Shown: in pieces, positions 44,691-53,046 of the stretch | Layout of the letters: each line of letters begins with the position of its first letter | Numbering within the stretch: position 1 is the stretch's first letter | NCBI GenBank assembly: GCA_030684395.1 | Contig: JAUXTT010000008.1 | Coordinates: forward strand, 1 to 64,000 | Direction of reading: 5' to 3' | Origin: Bacteroidota bacterium | GTDB taxonomy: Bacteria > Bacteroidota > Bacteroidia > B-17B0 > Aurantibacillaceae | Length of the DNA stretch: 64,000 bases | The notes under the pieces: model-generated | The model's input: the letters and a program-made list of their open reading frames with translations, nothing else | What the model was told of the DNA's origin: nothing | The model's database searches: none | Made by a program: the position numbers and the translations under genes

Positions 44691-45917
44691 TTGAATTTAG
44701 CCTTCTATATAGCTAAGCGATACATTGTTTCGAAAAAATCCAACAATGCCATCAATATAATTTCCTGGATCTCAGTTGTGGCAATTGCTGTGGGAACTGC
44801 TGCCCTCATTATTGTTTTGAGTGGAATGAATGGTTTAACCGGCTTGGTTGAAAATCTTTACAATTCATTTGACAGTGACATCGAAATAAAAACAGTAAAA
44901 GGTAAAGTTTTTGATGCAACTGATAGTCTCAGTAATAAGATCAAATCTATAAAAGGGGTTAAAAATCTTGCTTTTTGTATTGAAGATAATGCTCTGCTTA
45001 AACTCGGCGACAAACAAACCATTGTTACGGTAAAAGGTGTTAGTAAGGAGTTTGAAGACGTTACCCGTTTCGATACTTTGGTTTATGAAGGCCGTTACAA
45101 ACTGAAAAATCAGAATGCCTACAATGCTGTTTTTGGAAAAGGTGTTGCTTATACCATTGGTGTTAATCTTAATGACTTGTTTACCCCCATAAGTATCTAC
45201 AGCCCTAAAAGAGGGAAAACACAGAGTATTAACCCTGATGATGCTTTTAATGAATTTAAAATTTACCCGGCAGGATTGTTTAGTATTAATGATGAGTTCG
45301 ATTACAAATACATGATAGTTGATATTGAACTGGCAAAACAATTATTTGATTATACTAATGAAATAACTTCCATTGAAGTGAGTTGTGATAAAACAATTGG
45401 AATAGAGAATGTGCAGGAAGAATTGAAATCAATTTTAGGTCCCCGCTTTGCAGTTAAGAACAGATATGAGCAGAATGAAGTGCTTTTTAAAACTCTGCAA
45501 ACGGAGAAATTACTCACCTTTTTGATCCTCGCATTTATATTGATCGTTGCTACCTTTAATATCATTGGTGCACTTACCATGCTTATTATAGAAAAGAAAA
45601 AAGACATTGTGATCCTGAATAATATGGGAGCTGATGCAAAATTGATCCGTAATATATTTATGATGGAAGGTTTATTGATTACCTGCATTGGAGCAGTTAT
45701 TGGATTATTCGTTGGATTTATGCTTTGCTGGCTGCAGGTAAAATTCGGGTTTGTTCAGTTTGATGAAGGCTATGTGGTAAGTGCTTATCCGGTAGAAATT
45801 CAATTGCCTGACTTTTTTGCCATACTGGGAGTTGTATTAACCATAGGTTTTTTTGCCGCCTGGTATCCTGTAAGAATATTTACGAGTAAGAGTATCAATA
45901 AGGATTTCGCTGAGTAG
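44691..45917 (+). CDS. FtsX-type ABC transporter permease (LolC/LolE-like)
   Basis: 408 aa. The N-terminal helix (about 22-48, INIISWISVVAIAVGTAALII) is followed by a large periplasmic MacB-type domain (about 55-265) and three C-terminal helices. LTFLILAFILIVATFNIIGAL is followed by the lipoprotein-release style ILNNMGADAKLIRNIFMMEGL coupling segment. The start codon is TTG, 3 nt after rbfA, and yields the usual MNLAFYIAKRY N-terminus. It probably extracts lipoproteins with a separate ATPase (LolD) not in the window. Confidence 0.88.
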   Translation: MNLAFYIAKRYIVSKKSNNAINIISWISVVAIAVGTAALIIVLSGMNGLTGLVENLYNSFDSDIEIKTVKGKVFDATDSLSNKIKSIKGVKNLAFCIEDNALLKLGDKQTIVTVKGVSKEFEDVTRFDTLVYEGRYKLKNQNAYNAVFGKGVAYTIGVNLNDLFTPISIYSPKRGKTQSINPDDAFNEFKIYPAGLFSINDEFDYKYMIVDIELAKQLFDYTNEITSIEVSCDKTIGIENVQEELKSILGPRFAVKNRYEQNEVLFKTLQTEKLLTFLILAFILIVATFNIIGALTMLIIEKKKDIVILNNMGADAKLIRNIFMMEGLLITCIGAVIGLFVGFMLCWLQVKFGFVQFDEGYVVSAYPVEIQLPDFFAILGVVLTIGFFAAWYPVRIFTSKSINKDFAE

Positions 45918-45920
45918 TGC

Positions 45921-46080
45921 TTTAACCACAAAGAACTCAAAGGAATACACAAAGGTTCACAAAGTTTTTTTTTTGAATAAGTTTTTTTACTAATTAACAT
46001 CAGGAATTCTAAGATTTATACTAATTTTAACTCTGTGTAACTCCCCGCCGTAGCGGATAACTCCATGTCCTCTGTGTTGA
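45921..46080 (+). repeat. CACAAAG/CACAGAG composite repeat, copy 3
   Basis: It opens TTTAACCACAAAGAACTCAAAGG..CACAAAG, has an A/T-rich middle, and ends AACTCTGTGTAACTCC then CCGCcgtaGCGG (46045-46056) then CCTCTGTGTTGAAG. Part order is the same as in copies at 29472 and 53590. Its last bases form the start region of the GNAT gene. Confidence 0.65.
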
Positions 46081-46634
46081 AGATCAAACCGAAAATATTT
46101 TTAGAAACCGAACGACTCATTCTACGTGAGCTACTTCCACGTGATGCAGAAGATTTGTTTGTTTTGGATTCAGACCCGGAGGTGCATCGTTATTTGGGTA
46201 ATAAACCTATTACCAATATTCAGCAATGTAAAGATGTTATAACATTTGTACGCGAGCAATATAAAACAAACGGGATTGGCAGATGGGCTATGGAAGAGAA
46301 AGAAAGTGGGAAATTTATCGGTTGGGCAGGTTTAAAATATTTTACAGAAGAAGTAAATAACCACATTCATTTTTATGATGTTGGTTATCGTTTGATACAA
46401 AAGTATTGGGGAAAAGGATATGCAACAGAGGCAGCCATTGCTTCAATTGTATATGGTTTTAATATTCTTAAAGCGAAAGAAATATACGGAATGATCGATA
46501 GTGGGAATGCAGCTTCCAGAAAAGTATTGGAAAAAGCAGGATTAAGACATGTAGGACCTTTTTTATTTGAAGGCGATCCTTCCGATTGGTTTAAGATTAC
46601 GAGAGAGGAGTTTTTGAAACTGACTCAACACTGA
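46065..46634 (+). CDS. GNAT N-acetyltransferase (RimJ/RimL type)
   Basis: 189 aa. Family motifs: KIFLETERLILRELLPRDAEDLF, the RimJ-type start, VGYRLIQKYWGKGYATEAAIAS for acetyl-CoA binding, and MIDSGNAASRKVLEKAGLRHV. RimJ/L-type enzymes acetylate N-terminal amino groups of proteins or small amines; the substrate is unknown. The ATG at 46065 and the first five codons (MSSVL) lie inside the composite repeat. A shorter start at GTG 46074 or TTG 46077 is possible. Confidence 0.83.
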   Translation: MSSVLKIKPKIFLETERLILRELLPRDAEDLFVLDSDPEVHRYLGNKPITNIQQCKDVITFVREQYKTNGIGRWAMEEKESGKFIGWAGLKYFTEEVNNHIHFYDVGYRLIQKYWGKGYATEAAIASIVYGFNILKAKEIYGMIDSGNAASRKVLEKAGLRHVGPFLFEGDPSDWFKITREEFLKLTQH

Positions 46635-46955
46635 GATCGCTAAGGACACAGAGTTACACAGAGGTTTTTTTACTCAATGTCAGGTCGAGGGTTCAAATGT
46701 CGAAGTACAATTAGACCTGAATCGTCTTTCCCGATTGTGCTCGAAATGACAGTAACTATGTCAGGTCGAGCGAAGTTAGGAACTTTTGCCAATGTTGGTG
46801 TTATCACCAACATGTATAATTACCCTAATTTCGTTGGTGATAACACCAACGCCGGCTTTAATGATAATTCAGCGGGAATGTCACGTCGAGCGAAGTCGAG
46901 ACGATTGTGAAAACGTGTCCCGTCTGTTCTCGACTTCGCTCGAACTGACATTTCG
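46625..46955. repeat. island of nested palindromic repeats
   Basis: No gene here; an open frame at 46677-46910 is repeat sequence. In order: a CACAGAG piece (46629-46668), a degenerate GTCAGGTCGAGG..TGCTCGAAATGACA hairpin (46679-46750), and a GTCAGGTCGAGCGAAG half (46759-46776). Next is a perfect 18-bp inverted repeat GTTGGTGTTATCACCAAC / GTTGGTGATAACACCAAC (46794-46811, 46833-46850). The last is a full GTCGAG hairpin, copy 3 (46878-46955), whose arms are 46885-46901 and 46928-46945. Confidence 0.75.
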
Positions 46956-46980
46956 TTAACCCAATATCCATAAACAAAAA

Positions 46981-47004
46981 AACACTAAGTGATTACTTAG
47001 TGTT
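46981..47004 (-). terminator. terminator of the TlpA-like gene
   Basis: Perfect 10-bp stem AACACTAAGT/ACTTAGTGTT with loop GATT, followed on the minus strand by a run of T. It lies 33 nt after the stop. Confidence 0.8.
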
Positions 47005-47036
47005 CTTAGTTCCTTAGTGGTAAAAGTATTAATACC

Positions 47037-48164
47037 TTACTTCATTACTTCCTTAAGTTTATTATAAAGATCCTCGCCTCTTAAATTTTTAGCAATGATC
47101 TTTCCATCTTTATCTATTAATAAGTTTTGTGGAATGCTTTTGATGCCGAATTTTTGTCCAACCGCGTTACCCCAACCTTTAAGATCAGAAACCTGAGTCC
47201 AGGTAAGTTTATCCTTTTCAACGGCCTTTAACCATTTGTCTTTTGTACTGTCAAATGAAACACCTAAAATATCGAAGCCTTTATCTTTAAATGCTGTATA
47301 TGCTTTCACAACATTCGGGTTCTCTGCACGACATGGCCCACACCAGCTTGCCCAAAAATCTATCAACACAACTTTACCTTTAAAAGAAGAGATACTTACC
47401 GGTTTACCATCTGCATCATTCTGGGAAAATTCCAGAATCGGATATCCAACACTTGTTCCTTTAACTGTTGCTATTTGATCAGAAACTATCTTTCCGAATT
47501 TGCTTTTCTTTACATCATCACTTAATAAATCATAGCTTTTTTGCAGCTTTTCTAATACAGGATCTTCCTGGTTTGAAGACCAGATTGCATACGCCGCCAC
47601 AACTGATTTGTTGTGGGAAGCAATAAACTCATCTGTTTTTGCAAATTGTTCATTCATAACTGTGGTATATTCATCCTGAACTTTTTTCATATTTGCTTCA
47701 TCTCCGCTTTGTTGAGCTTGCTGAAAGCTCATTCCCAATTCATTCTTTTTGTTATCATAAGACTTCAACATAGTGCGGTACTCGTTGTAATCCTTTTGTG
47801 AAGAACCCGCTATCACTTCTGCCTCCGGTAGTTCGGTTGACTTGCCTTTAATTTTCACGTCACCTTTATCAATAAAAAATACCAAAAACTGCTGCCCTTT
47901 GGGATCGAGGTACATCCAATACATATTGGTTTCGGGAGTAGTGCCCTTAAATTTGAATTTACCCTCTTTTATTTTAACGGAATCAGTATTGATTTTATCA
48001 TCCCATTTATGAGATAAATAGATGTATGAGCCTTCGGTAAAACCTTTTAAGCCACCAACAACATCTTTTAATTCACCGTCGATTGTGAAAGATTTTTGAG
48101 CACTTGCGTTTAATGCTATCAAGCCCGTTGCAAGAACAGCAAAGTTTTTAAGAATTTTAATCAT
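47037..48164 (-). CDS. TlpA-like thiol-disulfide oxidoreductase with N-terminal DUF4369
   Basis: 375 aa. A signal peptide (IKILKNFAVLATGLIALNASAQ) is followed by a DUF4369 domain (about 24-120) and a helical linker. A C-terminal thioredoxin/AhpC-TSA domain (about 240-375) carries the redox motif WASWCGPC (Cys275, Cys278) and cis-Pro region GIKSIPQNLLID. Periplasmic redox protein, probably reducing or protecting envelope thiols. A TATATTTG box ends 4 nt before the ATG. A strong terminator follows. Confidence 0.88.
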   Translation of the reverse strand: MIKILKNFAVLATGLIALNASAQKSFTIDGELKDVVGGLKGFTEGSYIYLSHKWDDKINTDSVKIKEGKFKFKGTTPETNMYWMYLDPKGQQFLVFFIDKGDVKIKGKSTELPEAEVIAGSSQKDYNEYRTMLKSYDNKKNELGMSFQQAQQSGDEANMKKVQDEYTTVMNEQFAKTDEFIASHNKSVVAAYAIWSSNQEDPVLEKLQKSYDLLSDDVKKSKFGKIVSDQIATVKGTSVGYPILEFSQNDADGKPVSISSFKGKVVLIDFWASWCGPCRAENPNVVKAYTAFKDKGFDILGVSFDSTKDKWLKAVEKDKLTWTQVSDLKGWGNAVGQKFGIKSIPQNLLIDKDGKIIAKNLRGEDLYNKLKEVMK

Positions 48165-48168
48165 CTAA

Positions 48169-48176
48169 CAAATATA
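48169..48176 (-). promoter_or_regulatory. -7 box (TATATTTG) 4 nt before the TlpA-like ATG
   Basis: Exact TAnnTTTG match on the minus strand followed by TTAG and the ATG at 48164. It predicts a leaderless mRNA. Confidence 0.5.
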
Positions 48177-48224
48177 GTATAATGTTTACAGAATAATATG
48201 CAAATTAACAATTATTGAAATTTT

Positions 48225-48285
48225 AGGTTTACATAAACCTTGCCAATTTATAATTAATGCAAAATGACTAAAATTATAAGGCAAG
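48225..48285. promoter_or_regulatory. structured region upstream of the cold-shock gene
   Basis: A perfect palindrome AGGTTTA-ca-TAAACCT (48225-48240) is followed by a long stem: CTTGCC(aat)TTATAATT (48239-48255) pairs with AATTATAAGGCAAG up to 48285, with a 3-nt bulge. It lies in the 293-bp spacer between the divergent TlpA-like and cold-shock genes. The rest of the spacer is A/T-rich with no clear signal. It may be an operator or a temperature-sensitive leader element. Confidence 0.4.
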
Positions 48286-48457
48286 TTTCGTTGATAGGAA
48301 TTAATTAAAAAAACGTGTGTGAATCTCATTCTTCAATCTCTTTTTTTATTACTTTTATGAAGTTTCAAAAAATGCCATGAAATAGCCATACACCAATGAA
48401 CTTTGGACGAAATAGTATGGGTATATCATATGACAAGGAAACACTAAATATCTGCAT

Positions 48458-48655
48458 ATGAATACAGGAATCGTTAAGTTTTACAACACAAAAAGCGGCT
48501 TTGGATTTATTAAGTGCAACGAAGATGGAAAAGAGTATTACGTTCATTCCAATGATGTTGAGATTGAGATTAAAGCTGACGATAAAGTAAGTTTCGAGTT
48601 AAAAGAAGCGAAACGCGGACCGCAAGCAATTAAAGTAAAAAAACATACAGACTAA
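48458..48655 (+). CDS. cold-shock domain protein
   Basis: 65 aa OB-fold. RNP1 is KSGFGFIK (residues 12-19) and RNP2-like EYYVHSNDV, as in CspA-type RNA chaperones; Tyr/His replace the usual FVH. It binds single-stranded RNA or DNA and melts structures in the cold. It lies 7 nt ahead of the RND transporter gene, so the two are co-transcribed, which is an unusual pairing. A structured spacer lies upstream (48225-48285). Confidence 0.9.
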   Translation: MNTGIVKFYNTKSGFGFIKCNEDGKEYYVHSNDVEIEIKADDKVSFELKEAKRGPQAIKVKKHTD

Positions 48656-48662
48656 AGCGAAT

Positions 48663-50987
48663 ATGCAAATGAACCACAAACAGCGAAACTACTTTGTTAT
48701 AGCTGTTGTTTTTTTGCTAACCTGCATCAGTTTTTACTTCATCTCAAAAATTCGCTTTAACTACGACTTTGAGGCCTTCTTTCCAAATGAAGACAAAGAG
48801 TTGATGGTGTACGAGAATTTCCGAAAAACGTTTGAGCACGATAACGAATTTGTTTTATTAGGGATCGAAAATAAAAAGGGGATTTTCGTAAAAGATTTCC
48901 TTACAAAAATTGATTCGCTCACAACCGATCTCAAAAAAATAACGCATATTGACCGTGTTATATCCCCTACCAATTTAAAGCAGGTAAATTTTGCAGGACT
49001 CACTCCTATCGAAGTGAATTTATTACATGTAAACGACACATCTTTATATAAAACGGACTCAATAAATGTTTATTCCTCTCCCCAACTAATTGGTTCTTTC
49101 TTTCCTTCTGATGCAAAATCTGTTTGTATTTTTATCAAAAACAGTGATAACCTTTCGAAGGTAAAAAGTGATTCGCTTGCCAGCCGAATTGAAAGGGCAT
49201 TTAAAAAATATTCCTTTGACGATGTTCATTATGTAGGAAGAATTGTAGCGCAAGATGTTTACTTGCAAAAACTTCAAAAAGAATTTCTTATTTTTCTTTT
49301 ACTTTCATTTCTTATAATTATTATTTTCCTCTATTTCACCTTTCGTTCCACCTACGGAATAATTGTTCCTATTATCATTGTGCTTACTTCCATAGTATGG
49401 ACATTGGGCGTGATGGGTGCTTTGGGAAAATCAATAGATATTATGACCGTAATGCTACCTACAATGATCTTCATTGCAGGAATGAGTGATGTGGTACATT
49501 TTTTCTCTAAGTATTTTGATGAACTGCACAAAGGAACCCCAAAAGGTGAGATTTTTAAACTGATCTTAAAAGAAGTTGGTTTCCCTACTTTTTTGACTTT
49601 AATCACAACTATTGTTGGTTTTTTATCGCTTCTCTTCTCCAGTATAAAACCCATTCAGGATTTTGGGATCTATACATCTGTAGGCATAACCATTGCTTTT
49701 ATTTTAAGCTACACATTGCTTCCGGCGATTATGTATTTATACACTCCAAAAAAATTAGTACTTCAACAAACCGAGAATAATAAGACCACCAATCGAATGC
49801 GAAAACTATTCTTCTGGATCTTCAGAAACCAAAGGGGAATTTTAATTACAACAGCTGTAGTACTCGTAGCTTCTTTTTGGGGTATCACCAAAATTAAAGT
49901 CAATAACATCTTATTGGAAGATTTATCTGATAAAGTAAGGATCAAACAGGATTTTAATTATTTCGATGAACATTATTCGGGAGTGAGGCCTTTTGAGATA
50001 CTCATAGAGCTTAAGGATAGCAAAAAACAAATATGGGATTATGAGGTAATAAAAGAGATTGATAAACTGGATATTTTCCTGGCAGAAAATTACAAAATGG
50101 GCTTTATGCTTACACCTTCGGGAATCGCCAAAAACATCAACAAATCGATAAACAGCAATGACCCTTTGTACTACAAATTACCTGATAACAAAGAAGATTA
50201 TGACGAAATTAAAAAATATATCCTTCAGAATAAAAAAAGCAAAGATCTTAAAAGAATAGTGGCCGTTGATGGAAAAAGTTGCAGGATCACCGGAAAGATC
50301 CAGGACATGGGTAGTTTAAAGATCAATGTCTTAAATGAAAAATTAAAGAACTTCACGGATAAAAACATTGACTCCCAACTTATTTCGTACACCATTACCG
50401 GTGCAGCAACTTTAATGGACCGTAACAATGAATACATGGTTGAAAACATGATACAGGGATTTGCCTGGAGTATTGCCATTATTGGAATCCTGACTTTCTT
50501 TTTACACCGATCGTGGAGAATGGTGTTAGTTTTCATTTTACCTAATTTCATTCCTATGCTCATTATTGCAGGGTTTATGGGCTTTGCAGGAATCGAATTA
50601 AAAGCGGCCACATCATTGGTTTTTTCCATTGCATTTGGAATAGCGACAGATGATACGATCCATTTTATTTCACGTTTAAAAATAGAATTGGGCTACGGGA
50701 AGTCACTTATGTATGCTTTTAAACGAACTTATTTTGAAACAGGAAAACCAATTATCTTAACTACTTTTATTTTGATTGGAGGCTTTATGAGCCTTATGAC
50801 ATCTGACTTTCAGAGCACCTTTTATTTTGGTTTTCTCATTTGCATAACCATTATTGTGGCTTTGGTAGCGGAGTTGTTTTTATTACCTATTTTACTCATG
50901 ATGATTCTCGGAAGTAAAAAATTACCAAATAATAAGCCGCTAAAAAAAGAAGAAGAAAATGTTGCAGTTATTGAGAACAAAGGATAA
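48663..50987 (+). CDS. RND superfamily (MMPL/HAE3) exporter
   Basis: 774 aa, about 12 transmembrane helices in two halves. TM1 is near residues 9-28, then a large periplasmic loop (DYNFEAFFPNEDKELM-like), and a sterol-sensing-like bundle at about 205-365 with TVMLPTMIFIAGMSDVVHFFSK. The second loop is followed by SLVFSIAFGIATDDTIHFISR at about 645-665. The buried acidic residues (MSDVVHF and ATDDTIHF) are the proton relay of this family. It probably exports lipids, hopanoids or hydrophobic compounds. It overlaps mnmD by 29 bp. Confidence 0.88.
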   Translation: MQMNHKQRNYFVIAVVFLLTCISFYFISKIRFNYDFEAFFPNEDKELMVYENFRKTFEHDNEFVLLGIENKKGIFVKDFLTKIDSLTTDLKKITHIDRVISPTNLKQVNFAGLTPIEVNLLHVNDTSLYKTDSINVYSSPQLIGSFFPSDAKSVCIFIKNSDNLSKVKSDSLASRIERAFKKYSFDDVHYVGRIVAQDVYLQKLQKEFLIFLLLSFLIIIIFLYFTFRSTYGIIVPIIIVLTSIVWTLGVMGALGKSIDIMTVMLPTMIFIAGMSDVVHFFSKYFDELHKGTPKGEIFKLILKEVGFPTFLTLITTIVGFLSLLFSSIKPIQDFGIYTSVGITIAFILSYTLLPAIMYLYTPKKLVLQQTENNKTTNRMRKLFFWIFRNQRGILITTAVVLVASFWGITKIKVNNILLEDLSDKVRIKQDFNYFDEHYSGVRPFEILIELKDSKKQIWDYEVIKEIDKLDIFLAENYKMGFMLTPSGIAKNINKSINSNDPLYYKLPDNKEDYDEIKKYILQNKKSKDLKRIVAVDGKSCRITGKIQDMGSLKINVLNEKLKNFTDKNIDSQLISYTITGAATLMDRNNEYMVENMIQGFAWSIAIIGILTFFLHRSWRMVLVFILPNFIPMLIIAGFMGFAGIELKAATSLVFSIAFGIATDDTIHFISRLKIELGYGKSLMYAFKRTYFETGKPIILTTFILIGGFMSLMTSDFQSTFYFGFLICITIIVALVAELFLLPILLMMILGSKKLPNNKPLKKEEENVAVIENKG

Positions 50988-51633
50988 TTCGTTTACGCTT
51001 TATAATCCCGTCCTCGACGAAACCTATCATTCGAGAAACGGCGCATTGCAGGAAAGTTTGTATGTGTTCATTAAACAAGGCCTGCATCATTATATTGAAA
51101 AAACAAATGCCAAAGAAATCAATATTCTGGAAGTGGGCTTTGGAACAGGCTTGAATGCATTATTAACTTATCTCGAATTTGAAAAACTCAATATAAAAAC
51201 CAATTACTATAGTTTAGAACCCTATCCTATTCCCAAAGAAATTGCGGATCAATTGGAATATCCCACTATTCTTTCTTTAAATAAAGAGGAGCAAACCACT
51301 TTTTATCAGATGCATGAGGGTTTCTTTTTCAAAGAAACAAACGGAGTAAGCTTTCAATTTAAGTTATTAAAAGACTCTTTTGCAGAAACAGATCTTGAAA
51401 CACATTTTGATCTTATTTATTTTGATGCTTTTGCCCCTGATAAACAACCTGATCTGTGGACCAAAGCTGTTTTTGAGAAATGTAATGAATTATTAAAGCC
51501 CTCAGGAATATGGGTAACTTATTGTGCAAAAGGTGAAGTAAAAAGGAACTTAAAAAATGTTGGTTTTAAAGTAGAAACTTTACCGGGACCTCCGGGCAAA
51601 CGGGAAATGATCAGGGCTGTGAAAGTGGATTAA
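50959..51633 (+). CDS. mnmD: tRNA (mnm5s2U34)-methyltransferase MnmD
   Basis: 224 aa, the stand-alone methyltransferase half of MnmC (DUF752). Motifs: SRNGALQESLYVFIKQGLHHY, the SAM-binding ILEVGFGTGLNALLTYL at about 53-69, IYFDAFAPDKQPDLW and the C-terminal LPGPPGKREMIRA. It methylates nm5s2U at the wobble position of some tRNAs. No FAD oxidase domain is attached, as expected in this phylum. The first 29 bp overlap the end of the RND gene in another frame. Confidence 0.93.
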   Translation: MLQLLRTKDNSFTLYNPVLDETYHSRNGALQESLYVFIKQGLHHYIEKTNAKEINILEVGFGTGLNALLTYLEFEKLNIKTNYYSLEPYPIPKEIADQLEYPTILSLNKEEQTTFYQMHEGFFFKETNGVSFQFKLLKDSFAETDLETHFDLIYFDAFAPDKQPDLWTKAVFEKCNELLKPSGIWVTYCAKGEVKRNLKNVGFKVETLPGPPGKREMIRAVKVD

Positions 51634-51646
51634 ATTCAACAAAAAA

Positions 51647-51664
51647 CCCTCAGTTTAGTGAGGG
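51647..51664 (-). terminator. bidirectional terminator between mnmD and rlpA
   Basis: Stem CCCTCA/TGAGGG with a 6-nt loop. The minus strand continues into six T and so best terminates rlpA. Confidence 0.65.
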
Positions 51665-51696
51665 CTTTGTTCTGAATTAGTGAATCAACAATTTAA

Positions 51697-52071
51697 TCAA
51701 CCTTTGATAGGTGGTATAACCTCTATCTTCACTTTCGTTAATCCTGCACGGATAAAATTCAATTGTTTTGCAGCAGTTACAGTTAAATCAATAGTACGTT
51801 TAGAATACTTCGGTAAACGATCATTTACTTTCACAACAACCACTGAATCATTTTTTAAATTGGTTACACGAACCCATGTTCCTAATGGAAGTGTTTTGTG
51901 TGCTGCAGTTAATCCTGTATTTTGAAAGATCTCTCCATTCGATGTCTTTCTCCCGTTAAATTTTTGGTGGTAGTAACTCGCTACCCCAAACTCTGTTCCC
52001 ACCACTTCATCCTTTCCCGTAAACGAGAACAAAAAGAAACTAAGAATTGTAAGTAAAATTGTTTTTTGCAT
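51697..52071 (-). CDS. rlpA: RlpA-like double-psi beta-barrel protein
   Basis: 124 aa. A signal peptide (KTILLTILSFFLFSFTG) is followed by a single RlpA/DPBB domain: FGVASYYHQKFNGRKTSNGE, LTAAHKTLPLGTWVRVTN, VVVVKVNDRLPKYSKRTIDLT. The catalytic-type Asp in VNDR and His in AAHKT are present. It probably acts on denuded septal glycan strands or binds peptidoglycan. There is no SPOR domain, so it is a short form. Confidence 0.88.
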   Translation of the reverse strand: MQKTILLTILSFFLFSFTGKDEVVGTEFGVASYYHQKFNGRKTSNGEIFQNTGLTAAHKTLPLGTWVRVTNLKNDSVVVVKVNDRLPKYSKRTIDLTVTAAKQLNFIRAGLTKVKIEVIPPIKG

Positions 52072-52324
52072 TTTATGTATTTAAATTAAGTCACCAAAAA
52101 TACCCCGATGTGCCCCGAAGTAACCCACGGTTTCGACCAAGAAGCTTGTTAAAATCGTTAAAACAATTTTTATCAATTGATAATCAGTTATTTGAGTAAT
52201 TTTTCGCAAACTTACCTTAACATTTATTAACCCACTAAAAATTCAATCTTTTTCACTTTTGAGCGTTATAAAGCGAAACAAAGAATTCATTTGAGTTTAA
52301 ATTGTATATTCGCAGCATCTACTT
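52072..52324. other. A/T-rich intergenic spacer
   Basis: No gene or strong palindrome is seen. A TATATTCG box (52303-52310) upstream of the GT2 start may be its -7 element (one mismatch to TAnnTTTG). Confidence 0.35.
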
Positions 52325-53038
52325 GTGGGCAAAAACTTAGTCATCATACCAACCTATAATGAAAAGGAGAACGTAGAAAAAATGCTGCGTTATGTTTTCG
52401 CCCTACCCAAGGAATTTCATGTATTAATAGTTGACGATGGTTCACCTGATGGTACCGCTGATATTGTAAAACGCTTACAACCTGAATTTTCGGGTAAACT
52501 CTTTATTGAAGAACGCAAGGGGAAATCAGGTTTAGGAACTGCATATATTCATGGCTTTAAGTGGGCAATTGCTAAACTTTACGATTACATATTTGAAATG
52601 GATTGTGATTTTTCACATAATCCGGATGACCTGATTCGTTTATTAGCTGCATGTGAAAATGGCTCTGATGTAGCAATAGGATCTCGTTACACAAAAGGTG
52701 GCGGCGTAAAAAACTGGCCGTTGGGTAGAATTTTAATGAGTTATTTTGCATCAGTTTATGTGCGCATTGTATTGTGGTTACCAATAAAAGACACTACTGC
52801 CGGTTTCAAATGTTATAAAAGAAAAGTACTGGAAACCATCAAACTTGACTCTATAAAATTTATGGGTTATGCTTTTCAGATAGAAATGAAATACAATGCT
52901 TACAAAAAAGGGTTTAAACTAATTGAAGTTCCAATATTATTTAAAGATCGTGAAGAAGGTTACTCTAAAATGAGCACCAAAATATTTAAAGAAGCATTTT
53001 GGGGTGTATTGCAAATGCGTTTTAAAAAAATTGAGTAA
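52325..53038 (+). CDS. GT2 family polyprenol-phosphate mannosyltransferase-like protein (DPM1-like)
   Basis: 237 aa. GT-A fold: VIIPTYNEKENVEKML at the start, VDDGSPDGTADIVK, the DxD-like FEMDCDFSHNPDDL and GSRYTKGGGVKNWPL, and acceptor-loop AFQIEMKYNAYKKGFK. There are no C-terminal membrane helices, as in soluble DPM1. It transfers mannose or a similar hexose from a nucleotide sugar to polyprenyl phosphate. The start is GTG; only 8 nt separate it from wcaF-like, so the pair is an operon. Confidence 0.88.
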   Translation: MGKNLVIIPTYNEKENVEKMLRYVFALPKEFHVLIVDDGSPDGTADIVKRLQPEFSGKLFIEERKGKSGLGTAYIHGFKWAIAKLYDYIFEMDCDFSHNPDDLIRLLAACENGSDVAIGSRYTKGGGVKNWPLGRILMSYFASVYVRIVLWLPIKDTTAGFKCYKRKVLETIKLDSIKFMGYAFQIEMKYNAYKKGFKLIEVPILFKDREEGYSKMSTKIFKEAFWGVLQMRFKKIE

Positions 53039-53046
53039 TATCTGCC

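Noticed and set aside
46677-46910. 77-aa open frame
   Set aside because: It runs entirely through palindromic repeats; composition follows the repeats, not a protein.
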